Positions 29,726 to 36,094 of a stretch of 36,094 bases of DNA are shown here, piece after piece. This DNA comes from Bacillota bacterium (GTDB lineage Bacteria > Bacillota > Halanaerobiia > B1SED10-174). A model generated the notes under the pieces. The model searched no databases. It worked only from the letters and a program-made list of their open reading frames with translations, and was not told where the DNA came from. Positions within the stretch are counted from its first letter, which is position 1; each line of letters begins with the position of its first letter. The translations under genes were made by a program, and so were the position numbers. The DNA lies in contig SKTZ01000155.1 of assembly GCA_007122335.1 (NCBI GenBank), positions 1-36,094 on the forward strand, written 5' to 3'.

Positions 29726-31816
29726 ATGAAAAAAATTACTGTTATTTCTCTTGTCTTCCTTGCAATGGTCCTACTTAGTTCTTCAATTAGCGCCGCCCTT
29801 CTCTCTGAAGAAGCAATTGATGCTATCAAAAGCGAGGGGTTTTTGGCAAATGTTGACGACGGTTATTTAACTTATGCAGAATTCAAAGAACTGGTTGCTG
29901 CGGCTTTCCCCGGAAAAGAAAATCTTATTTCTGGAGATGGCTTTGTAACAAGATCTGATTTTATCGTTTCCCTGGTTGAAGTTTTGGGTCTTCAGGGAGA
30001 GGCTGCAAAATTCGATGAAGTGCGGACCATGGCCTTTGATGAAGATCAGGTTCCTGAACCTGCCATTGGGGCTTTTTCCCTAGCCTTTCAGAGCAACCGC
30101 CAGTTAATGACCTACCGCTACGGGCATATCCTTCAACCTGAAGAGCCAATAACAAGGGAGGAAGCTGCTCACGCCGTATACATGGCTTTGAACCCTCCTC
30201 AGCAAGGTGGGCGAGCTGTTACTGCCGTTACTGCTGACGCCCCGGGTTTTAATACTCTTTTCACTTCTGCCGGGCTGGTCTGGACTCTTAACAATATTAT
30301 TGGCGATGGGTATATTGGAACGAACCAGGACGGTTATTACCATCCCCGGATGATCCGCAGAATGCCCACTCTGGAAAATGGATTGATGCAAATCAATTCG
30401 GATGGCACAATGTCAATTACCTACGAACTGCGCTCGGGGATGAAATGGCATGATGGTGAACCCGTAACCGCAAACGATGCTAAATTCCAGTGGGAAGTTA
30501 TGACTTCCGGAGCCCCTGTTACATCTTCTTACTATGAACACAATGTTAATGAAGTTGAAATCCATGATGATCTAACCTTTACAATCCACCTGGATGATGT
30601 CGTTGGGAACGCCGAATTTGGTTCCTCGGGCTATGCTTATTACTTCGGGTGGTTTCAGCTTCCCGAACATAAATTTAAGGATGCCTTTGAAGAAGCCAAA
30701 AATTCAGGGAATTGGGATTCATTTGTCGATTTTGTAAATCAAAATCCCATCATGACCGGTCCTTACAAGTTCAAGGAATATCGTGAAGGTGAAAGAATTG
30801 TCATTGAAGCTTTTGAAGATTATTTTATGGGCAGACCAAATATCGATGAAATCGTCATCCGAATTGTTCCGGATAGTGATGTAGTCTTTGCTTCTACTCT
30901 TGCAGGTGAAATCGACTTTGGCAGGTACACCCTTACCCTGCAGCAGAGCCTGCAGCTGGAAAGAGAACGTCCAGAACTATTCGAAACCTACTACACTCCT
31001 AACGTTGCAGTAGACATGGTTTTCCTTAATTTCAACGATCCCGACAATCTAGCTGAACCCCATCCCATATTTGGTGATCCCCGGGTTCGGCAGGCCATCC
31101 TCATGGCCCTTGATCGAGATCGCTTGAACCAGATCGTTTATTTTGAACTGGCAGATCCCGCTCATACCTGGATCACCCCCCTTCATTCCATGCGGGAAGC
31201 CCTGGACGGAGCAACTGAGTACTCCTATGATCCCAACGGGGCTCAAGAACTATTAGCAGAAGCCGGCTGGGAAATGAACCCCCAGGGCTTTTTAGAAAAA
31301 GATGGTCGGGTTTTCGAATTCACCCTGGCTGGTATGGCCGGAAGTCGGGAACAGGAAATTGCTTCCCAGCTTATCCAGGCAATGCTGCGGCAGGTCGGAA
31401 TCTCGGTAAAGGTTGACCTTAAACCCGCCCAGGTTGTCTGGGCCAATGTTATGCCCTACCGGGAATTCGATGCCCTACTCAGCGGATGGGGTTACGGGAT
31501 TTCCTGTGAAGCCCTGAATTACTGGCACACCAGCAGCATTCCTTCCGAGGCTAATTCCTGGGGAGGGACAAATTATGCCGGCTGGGCCAATCAGGAAAAC
31601 GACGAAATTATTGAAAAAGCAGCAAGAGAACTGGACCCGGAGAAAAAGGCGGAACTCTACAGGGAACACTTTGCTCTCTGGACCCACTATCTGCCCGTCC
31701 TTCCACTTTATTCAGCTCCAACCCCTCACTTCGCTAAAGCCGACATCAAAAGTTTCAATTCAGGTTATGATAATGGCCTGGGCTGGATAATCTACAACTG
31801 GTATTTTCAACAGTAA
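29726..31816 (+). CDS. SLH-domain-fused peptide/nickel-type ABC substrate-binding protein
   Basis: A 696-residue exported binding protein. A signal peptide (residues 1-23, ending ISA before ALL) is followed by an SLH region (about 25-155). Its best repeat ends YGHILQPEEPITREEAAHAV, with the canonical F-x-P-x-x-x-I-T-R-x-E pattern. From about 170 to the end the protein is an SBP_bac_5 (OppA/DppA) domain, starting FNTLFTSAGLVWTLNNI and containing LRSGMKWHDGEPVTANDAKF. There is no lipobox, so anchoring to the cell wall through the SLH domain replaces lipidation. The ATG at 29726 has a GAAGGAGG site. It heads an operon with a peptidase and OppBC. The peptide ligand is inferred from neighbours. 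Confidence 0.88.
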   Translation: MKKITVISLVFLAMVLLSSSISAALLSEEAIDAIKSEGFLANVDDGYLTYAEFKELVAAAFPGKENLISGDGFVTRSDFIVSLVEVLGLQGEAAKFDEVRTMAFDEDQVPEPAIGAFSLAFQSNRQLMTYRYGHILQPEEPITREEAAHAVYMALNPPQQGGRAVTAVTADAPGFNTLFTSAGLVWTLNNIIGDGYIGTNQDGYYHPRMIRRMPTLENGLMQINSDGTMSITYELRSGMKWHDGEPVTANDAKFQWEVMTSGAPVTSSYYEHNVNEVEIHDDLTFTIHLDDVVGNAEFGSSGYAYYFGWFQLPEHKFKDAFEEAKNSGNWDSFVDFVNQNPIMTGPYKFKEYREGERIVIEAFEDYFMGRPNIDEIVIRIVPDSDVVFASTLAGEIDFGRYTLTLQQSLQLERERPELFETYYTPNVAVDMVFLNFNDPDNLAEPHPIFGDPRVRQAILMALDRDRLNQIVYFELADPAHTWITPLHSMREALDGATEYSYDPNGAQELLAEAGWEMNPQGFLEKDGRVFEFTLAGMAGSREQEIASQLIQAMLRQVGISVKVDLKPAQVVWANVMPYREFDALLSGWGYGISCEALNYWHTSSIPSEANSWGGTNYAGWANQENDEIIEKAARELDPEKKAELYREHFALWTHYLPVLPLYSAPTPHFAKADIKSFNSGYDNGLGWIIYNWYFQQ

Positions 31817-31850
31817 ATAAAGGGGGGAGCTTCCTCCCCCCTTTATTCAA
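31816..31850 (+). terminator. Attenuator-like hairpin after the SLH-binding protein gene
   Basis: AATAAAGGGGGGAG pairs perfectly over 14 bp with CTCCCCCCTTTATT around CTTC. The following T-tract is interrupted (CAATATTTT), so partial read-through is expected. This fits high production of the binding protein relative to downstream genes. Confidence 0.8.
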
Positions 31851-31886
31851 TATTTTCCTAACAATCCATTTAAAAGGAGCATTAAA

Positions 31887-33251
31887 ATGAAATTTGAACC
31901 CCTGGGAAAACTTATCCCGGACTATTCCCGTTTTTTTACAGTTGACGAACACAATGAAAGGTCTTTTGAGCTGGTCAAGAAATATCCCAAAACAGTTCGA
32001 ATTAGCCATGAAGGAACATCAAGGGCAGGAGATAAAATTCCAGTTCTGGAAATCGGAAACGGGTCCCGACATGCCCTCCTTTTTGGCTGTCCCCACCCTA
32101 ACGAACCTATTGGAGCCATGATGCTTGATACCCTCTGTAATTTACTTGCGGGAGAAGAAGACCTGTTAAAAGAACTCGACTACACCTGGCATATTGTTAA
32201 AGTAATAGATGTAGACGGAACAAGGTTGAATGAGGGCTGGTTTGATAAAAAGGATTCTATTGAAAGTTACGCAGAAAATTTTTACCGGCCCCCGGGTTAC
32301 AAGCAGGTAGAGTGGACCTTTCCCGTCCAGTATAAAACATTGAATTTCCAGTCTCCTCTTCCGGAAACCAAACTTCTCATGGAGTTAATCGAAACCTACA
32401 AACCTGATTTTATGTACTCCCTGCACAACTCAGGATTCGGAGGCGCCTACTACTATATTTCCGGAGACAGTCCCGAGCTTTACCCCCACCTGCACAGTAT
32501 CCCGAAGAAATTTGGGGTTCCCCTTTCCCTTGGAGAACCTGAGGTACCTTTCTTTGAGCACCTGGCTCCTGCAATTTTCAAGTTATTCTCCTCTAAAGAA
32601 CTTTATGATCACCTGGCCAAACATACTGACAAAGACCCGGCCCAAATCCTGCGGATGGGAGCGGGTTCAGATGAGTACGCAGAAAGGATCTGTAAGACCT
32701 ACTCCCTCGTTACTGAAGTCCCCTATTTTTATGATAGCAGGGTGGAAGACCAAACCGAGCTTGAAATCACCCGCAGGGAATCCCTATTGGCTAACTTAAA
32801 AAGACAGAAGGATTACCTTTCTCTCTTGGAGTCAATAATGGTTAAGGCAGGAGATTTTCTTGATAAAGATTCCCCATTTTTTTTCCCAATAAACGAGGTT
32901 TTGGAAACCGGAGCTGAGAGCCTGAAAGCTGATGAAAACTGGATCCAGTCCGATGAAAAACTAAATCGCCCAGCCACCGCTGCTGAAAATTTTGACAACC
33001 AAAATGTGAGCGAATTTTACCGTTCCCTTTCCCTGGGAATGTTAAGGAGACTGATGCAAGCAAGCAGGGAAAAATTCGGTTCGGAGGACAAAATCCTCCA
33101 GGCCTCTAAAGAGGCTGACCTGGCCTTCTCCAACCAAATTAAACTCCTGAACAACAATTTGAATTATAAGGCAATTCCAATAAAAAATCTGGTAGGAATT
33201 CAACTTTTAACCGGCCTTTATACTGCCAAATACGTCCAGGAGAACAGGTGA
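31887..33251 (+). CDS. M14-family zinc carboxypeptidase-like protein
   Basis: A 454-residue predicted zinc metallopeptidase of the carboxypeptidase A (M14) clan. The first zinc-binding pair is H-x-x-E at His70/Glu73 (CPHPNEPIG), the third ligand is His180 (YSLHNSGFGG), and the general-base Glu is probably Glu277 (VTEVPYF). There is no signal peptide, so it acts in the cytosol, unlike digestive M14 enzymes. The C-terminal 170 residues are helical and of unknown role. It lies between the peptide-binding protein and the oppB gene, with four bases to oppB, suggesting that it trims imported peptides. ATG 31887 has an AAAGGAG site. Confidence 0.85.
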   Translation: MKFEPLGKLIPDYSRFFTVDEHNERSFELVKKYPKTVRISHEGTSRAGDKIPVLEIGNGSRHALLFGCPHPNEPIGAMMLDTLCNLLAGEEDLLKELDYTWHIVKVIDVDGTRLNEGWFDKKDSIESYAENFYRPPGYKQVEWTFPVQYKTLNFQSPLPETKLLMELIETYKPDFMYSLHNSGFGGAYYYISGDSPELYPHLHSIPKKFGVPLSLGEPEVPFFEHLAPAIFKLFSSKELYDHLAKHTDKDPAQILRMGAGSDEYAERICKTYSLVTEVPYFYDSRVEDQTELEITRRESLLANLKRQKDYLSLLESIMVKAGDFLDKDSPFFFPINEVLETGAESLKADENWIQSDEKLNRPATAAENFDNQNVSEFYRSLSLGMLRRLMQASREKFGSEDKILQASKEADLAFSNQIKLLNNNLNYKAIPIKNLVGIQLLTGLYTAKYVQENR

Positions 33252-33255
33252 TTTC

Positions 33256-34230
33256 ATGAAAAAATATTTAATCCGCCGGCTTCTTGAAGTAATCCCCATC
33301 CTGCTTTTTATTTCTATATTAATATTCGTGATTTTAAACGCCATGCCCGGCGATGCGCTGCTGCAAATGCGGATGGAAAACCCCCGGGCCTTTGCCAATG
33401 ACCCTGCAGCCCTGGAAAAACTCCGAGCCCATTATGGGTTAGATCAGCCAGTTTACGTCAGGTACGGGGTCTGGCTTGGAAAAATGCTGCAGGGTGATCT
33501 GGGTTATTCAAGCACCTACCGGGTCCCGGTATTAAATCTTCTGAAATCCCGGATTCCCAATACCCTTTTTCTCACAATTACAGCCTGGTTAATTGGCCTG
33601 GTGGTTGCCCTTCCTATCGGGATATATTCGGCAATAAAGAAATATTCAGCTTTCGACTTTCTGGCAACGGGCTTTGCCTTTGTGGGGATATCCCTCCCCC
33701 ACTTCTGGTTTGCTCTGATGGCAATTATAGTTTTTTCGGTTCACCTGGGCTGGTTACCCATTTCCGGAATGTCTTCCTACGGGCTTACCGGAACCTGGGA
33801 GATTTTCCTTGACCGTTTCCGACATCTTATTTTACCCGCCTGTATATTGGGTTTTGTCCAGGTAGCCTACTGGGTCCGGTATATTCGGACTGCCTTAATT
33901 GAAGTAATGAATATGGATTACATCCGAACTGCTTATTCCAAGGGTATCACCCGGAAAAAAGTAATTTTCAAACACGCTTTAAAGAATGCTTTAATCCCTA
34001 TTATTACCATCCTGGCCCTTGATATCCCCTATTTTTTCGGGGGGGCAGTTATTGTGGAAACAGTTTTTTCCTGGCCGGGGATGGGGCGATTAATGTACCA
34101 GGCCGTTTTGGGTAGTGATCATAACCTCGCGATCAACTGCCTGATATTCCTGGCCCTGATAACACTTCTTTCCAACCTGATGGCAGACTTTTTATACGCA
34201 TTCGTTGATCCCAGGATCCGCTACAACTAA
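33256..34230 (+). CDS. oppB: Peptide ABC transporter permease OppB/DppB
   Basis: A 324-residue inner-membrane permease of the OppB/DppB type with six hydrophobic segments. The N-terminus LIRRLLEVIPILLFISILIF is typical, and the EAA-like coupling segment is YIRTAYSKGITRKKVIFKHA. The C-terminus ends DFLYAFVDPRIRYN, as in family members. It partners the next gene. The ATG has an AGGAGAACAGGTG site, and the stop overlaps the next open frame. Confidence 0.93.
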   Translation: MKKYLIRRLLEVIPILLFISILIFVILNAMPGDALLQMRMENPRAFANDPAALEKLRAHYGLDQPVYVRYGVWLGKMLQGDLGYSSTYRVPVLNLLKSRIPNTLFLTITAWLIGLVVALPIGIYSAIKKYSAFDFLATGFAFVGISLPHFWFALMAIIVFSVHLGWLPISGMSSYGLTGTWEIFLDRFRHLILPACILGFVQVAYWVRYIRTALIEVMNMDYIRTAYSKGITRKKVIFKHALKNALIPIITILALDIPYFFGGAVIVETVFSWPGMGRLMYQAVLGSDHNLAINCLIFLALITLLSNLMADFLYAFVDPRIRYN

Positions 34231-34244
34231 TGGGGGTGTTCACA

Positions 34245-35153
34245 ATGCCTGGAAAAAAACAAATTAAAACTGATGATCCTGTTCACATAGCAGGTTACTG
34301 GCAGCTGGTCTGGAAACAATTTCGCCAGCATAAATTGGCCTTAATTGGGGGAGTGATTTTTCTTTTCCTTATCCTCTTTACTGTTGCCGGACCATTTTTT
34401 GTTCCCCATAAATATGGGGATATGAATTTTATGGCCATATTTGCTCCTCCTCTAACCGAAGAGCATCTCATGGGAACCAACGAACTGGGTCAGGATGTCC
34501 TGGTCCGGGTTATGTACGGAGGCCGAATCTCCCTGATGGTTGGTTTCATTGCAGCTAGCCTGAGTGTTAGTATTGGGACCACAATTGGCCTGCTTTCAGG
34601 GTTTTTTGGGGGAAATGTTGACCGGATCCTGATGCGACTTGTGGACGTTATGCTTTCTATCCCCATGTTCCCCGTACTTTTAACCCTGACCCTGGTTTTT
34701 GGATCAGGACTGAGGAATGTAATACTGGTTCTGACCCTGTTTGGCTGGATGGGAGTAGCAAGGCTTGTCAGGGGGACGGTTCTTTCTCTACGGGAAACAG
34801 AATATGTCATGGCTGCGCGAGCTCTTGGGGCAAGGAATTCCGGAATTATCCTCCGCCATATCTTCCCCAATGTCCTCCCAATTATTATCGTTTCCGCAAC
34901 TTTGAACATTTCATTTGCAATTCTAGCAGAATCCTCCTTAAGTTACCTGGGCCTGGGAATTCAACCTCCTACCCCCTCCTGGGGAAATATGCTGCAAAAT
35001 TCCCTGAATTATATGCTGGGGACAGCTCATGGAGTATCGCCCTGGTGGCTTACCTTTTTCCCGGGATTTTTAATTTTCTTAACCGTCTTAAACATAAATT
35101 TTTTAGGAGACGGACTGCGGGATGCTCTGGACCCAAAAGTAATGAAGAAATAA
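34245..35153 (+). CDS. oppC: Peptide ABC transporter permease OppC/DppC
   Basis: A 302-residue permease of the OppC/DppC type. It has the N-terminal soluble section, then LALIGGVIFLFLILFTVAG. LMGTNELGQDVLVRVMYGGRI is a conserved OppC segment, and the EAA motif VMAARALGARNSGIILRHIF follows. I choose the ATG at 34245 because GGGGGTG lies six bases before it; an ATG at 34230 overlaps the oppB stop and would add five residues. A terminator follows directly, and no OppD/OppF ATPase genes are present. Confidence 0.93.
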   Translation: MPGKKQIKTDDPVHIAGYWQLVWKQFRQHKLALIGGVIFLFLILFTVAGPFFVPHKYGDMNFMAIFAPPLTEEHLMGTNELGQDVLVRVMYGGRISLMVGFIAASLSVSIGTTIGLLSGFFGGNVDRILMRLVDVMLSIPMFPVLLTLTLVFGSGLRNVILVLTLFGWMGVARLVRGTVLSLRETEYVMAARALGARNSGIILRHIFPNVLPIIIVSATLNISFAILAESSLSYLGLGIQPPTPSWGNMLQNSLNYMLGTAHGVSPWWLTFFPGFLIFLTVLNINFLGDGLRDALDPKVMKK

Positions 35154-35159
35154 TTAATA

Positions 35160-35190
35160 AAAAGAACCCCGGTTTCAAGGGGTTCTTTCC
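35160..35190 (+). terminator. Terminator after oppC
   Basis: AAAGAACCCC pairs with GGGGTTCTTT around an eight-base loop, with a short T-rich tail. It begins six bases after the oppC stop and ends the operon without ATPase genes. Confidence 0.85.
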
Positions 35191-35237
35191 TATTTAAACA
35201 TTTATGAGGAACATTATTAAAGTGAAAGGGGATCCTG

Positions 35238-35702
35238 ATGGAAAGAATGGATTCTTTTTGCGGATTGTACTGTGGGGCCTGTGATATTTTCCTGGCCCGC
35301 AGGAAGGGTACGCTCGCTGAACTCGCCAGAAAGTGGGGTAGAACAGAAAAAGATTTAACCTGCAACGGTTGTAAAACTGAAATTGTTTCCCTTTACTGCC
35401 AGAAATGTCCCATAAAGGTTTGTGCTCTAGCAAAAAAGCTTGATTATTGTTTCCAATGCTCACTTTTCCCCTGCAAGGAAGTGGTGGAATTTAATAATGA
35501 TCAGCACCCTCATCATTCCATCGTCCTGTTTAATCTTGCTTTGCTAAGAGAAAAAGGAACAGAGGAATGGCTTTGTGAGCAGGAAAAAAGGTGGAAATGC
35601 CCGAACTGTGCTTCCCCTTTTTCCTGGTACGATGAAATATGCCCTGCCTGCAGTACTCGGGTAAAAAGCTGCAGGGCCGAGGAAAAAGAAATGGGAACTT
35701 AA
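35238..35702 (+). CDS. DUF3795 family protein with C-terminal zinc ribbon
   Basis: A 154-residue cysteine-rich protein. The N-terminal DUF3795 domain begins CGLYCGACDIFLARRKG and continues CNGCKTE, CQKCPIKVC and CFQCSLFPC. A separate C-terminal zinc ribbon reads WKCPNCASPFSWYDEICPAC (about residues 123-142). Both parts probably bind zinc. It is cytosolic. The ATG has a GGGGATCC-type weak site with AAAGG just upstream. This is the third DUF3795 gene of the window. It stands alone after the opp terminator. Confidence 0.83.
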   Translation: MERMDSFCGLYCGACDIFLARRKGTLAELARKWGRTEKDLTCNGCKTEIVSLYCQKCPIKVCALAKKLDYCFQCSLFPCKEVVEFNNDQHPHHSIVLFNLALLREKGTEEWLCEQEKRWKCPNCASPFSWYDEICPACSTRVKSCRAEEKEMGT

Positions 35703-35726
35703 TCTATATTCCAGGGTACTCTTTAC

Positions 35727-36094
35727 TTACTTATTCTCGTCAAAAAGGCTCGGAGCTTCCTGTTTTTTCCTTTCCTGTTCTAACCTCGCTTTCCCTTTCT
35801 CGGTTAGAACCCACAAACCCCTTTTTGCCTCAGGGGAAAGGAAACCATCATCAACCAGGCTTTGTCGACACCACATCGCCGTATTTTCCCAGCGAAAACG
35901 GTCAGGATGGGAAGGAATTGACTTGAAATCATAATCATTTAACCTCTTCTCCATTTTCTGAAAAACCTTTTTCAAGACCTCTTTTACCGAACCCGCCCCA
36001 CCAAGTTCCTCAATTGCCTCCAGGATGGGAATTACAAAATCTTTTTCCGGGGTTTTTATGCCCCGGGGATAAGATTTTCTTTTTTTATCCCTCT
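35727..36094 (-). CDS. Winged-helix (Mrr N-terminal-like) protein, 5' end cut by window edge
   Basis: The minus-strand frame is open to the right edge, giving at least 122 residues. It reads KTPEKDFVIPILEAIEELGG near the N-terminal side, WENTAMWCRQSLVDDGFLSP in the middle and RGLWVLTEKGKARLEQE near the end. That matches the winged-helix domain found at the N-terminus of Mrr-type restriction endonucleases and in many stand-alone proteins (PF14338-like). The chain stops 15 residues after this domain, so there is no C-terminal nuclease domain. The start and anything before it lie outside the window. Confidence 0.75.
   Translation of the reverse strand, partial: RDKKRKSYPRGIKTPEKDFVIPILEAIEELGGAGSVKEVLKKVFQKMEKRLNDYDFKSIPSHPDRFRWENTAMWCRQSLVDDGFLSPEAKRGLWVLTEKGKARLEQERKKQEAPSLFDENK

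Overview
The window looks like a chromosomal segment of a low-to-mid GC member of the Bacillota, most likely an anaerobic Clostridia-like lineage. Four things point there: strong GGAGG-type ribosome binding sites with frequent TTG and GTG starts; an S-layer-homology (SLH) domain on a solute-binding protein; an lmo0937-type mini membrane protein and several DUF3795 proteins; and what I read as a type II cyclic-di-GMP riboswitch, a class found mainly in Clostridia. Both full-length ABC solute-binding proteins have a signal peptide but no lipobox, which would fit a diderm Firmicute. This placement is inference; there is no rRNA or universal marker beyond purC, glyA and lgt. I see no tRNA, CRISPR array, transposase or phage module.

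Positions 1-18411 are almost entirely minus strand. The segment is a string of small operons for envelope, stress and detoxification functions: the start of lgt (cut by the left edge), a DUF3795 protein, a family 2 glycosyltransferase, an SH3 protein coupled to a GNAT acetyltransferase, a VOC protein, a MATE exporter, a nitroreductase-like protein, CorA, a metallo-beta-lactamase-fold hydrolase, a Fos-type thiol transferase, a class III aminotransferase with a four-cysteine insertion, a membrane methyltransferase-like protein, an FMN-binding protein, a flavodoxin and an AlkD-like DNA glycosylase. Positions 16365-17700 hold tiny ORFs and apparently broken genes.

The one plus-strand gene in that half (10182-11114, a lipoprotein) has the most interesting regulation. 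A 16-bp palindrome matching the CRP consensus is centred at about -41.5 from a predicted start site. It is followed by a leader that aligns motif by motif, including covarying stems and a pseudoknot, with c-di-GMP-II riboswitches. The leader ends in an intrinsic terminator whose 5' arm is the 3' end of the aptamer. The layout predicts a surface lipoprotein controlled by two nucleotide signals.

The right half (18789-35702) is mainly plus strand. A lone purC precedes a complete branched-chain-amino-acid-type ABC transporter (livKHMGF), two hairpins and a glyA homologue with several unusual active-site residues. A middle block (25780-29474), minus strand except for a CDP-alcohol phosphatidyltransferase, carries a DinB-family protein, two GNAT acetyltransferases and an Fpg/Nei-like protein lacking the catalytic proline. 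The last operon has an SLH-tethered peptide-binding protein, an attenuator-like hairpin, a cytosolic M14 carboxypeptidase-like enzyme and permeases OppB and OppC, closed by a terminator with no ATPase genes. It appears to import peptides and process them in the cytosol. A third DUF3795 gene and a partial winged-helix gene close the window.
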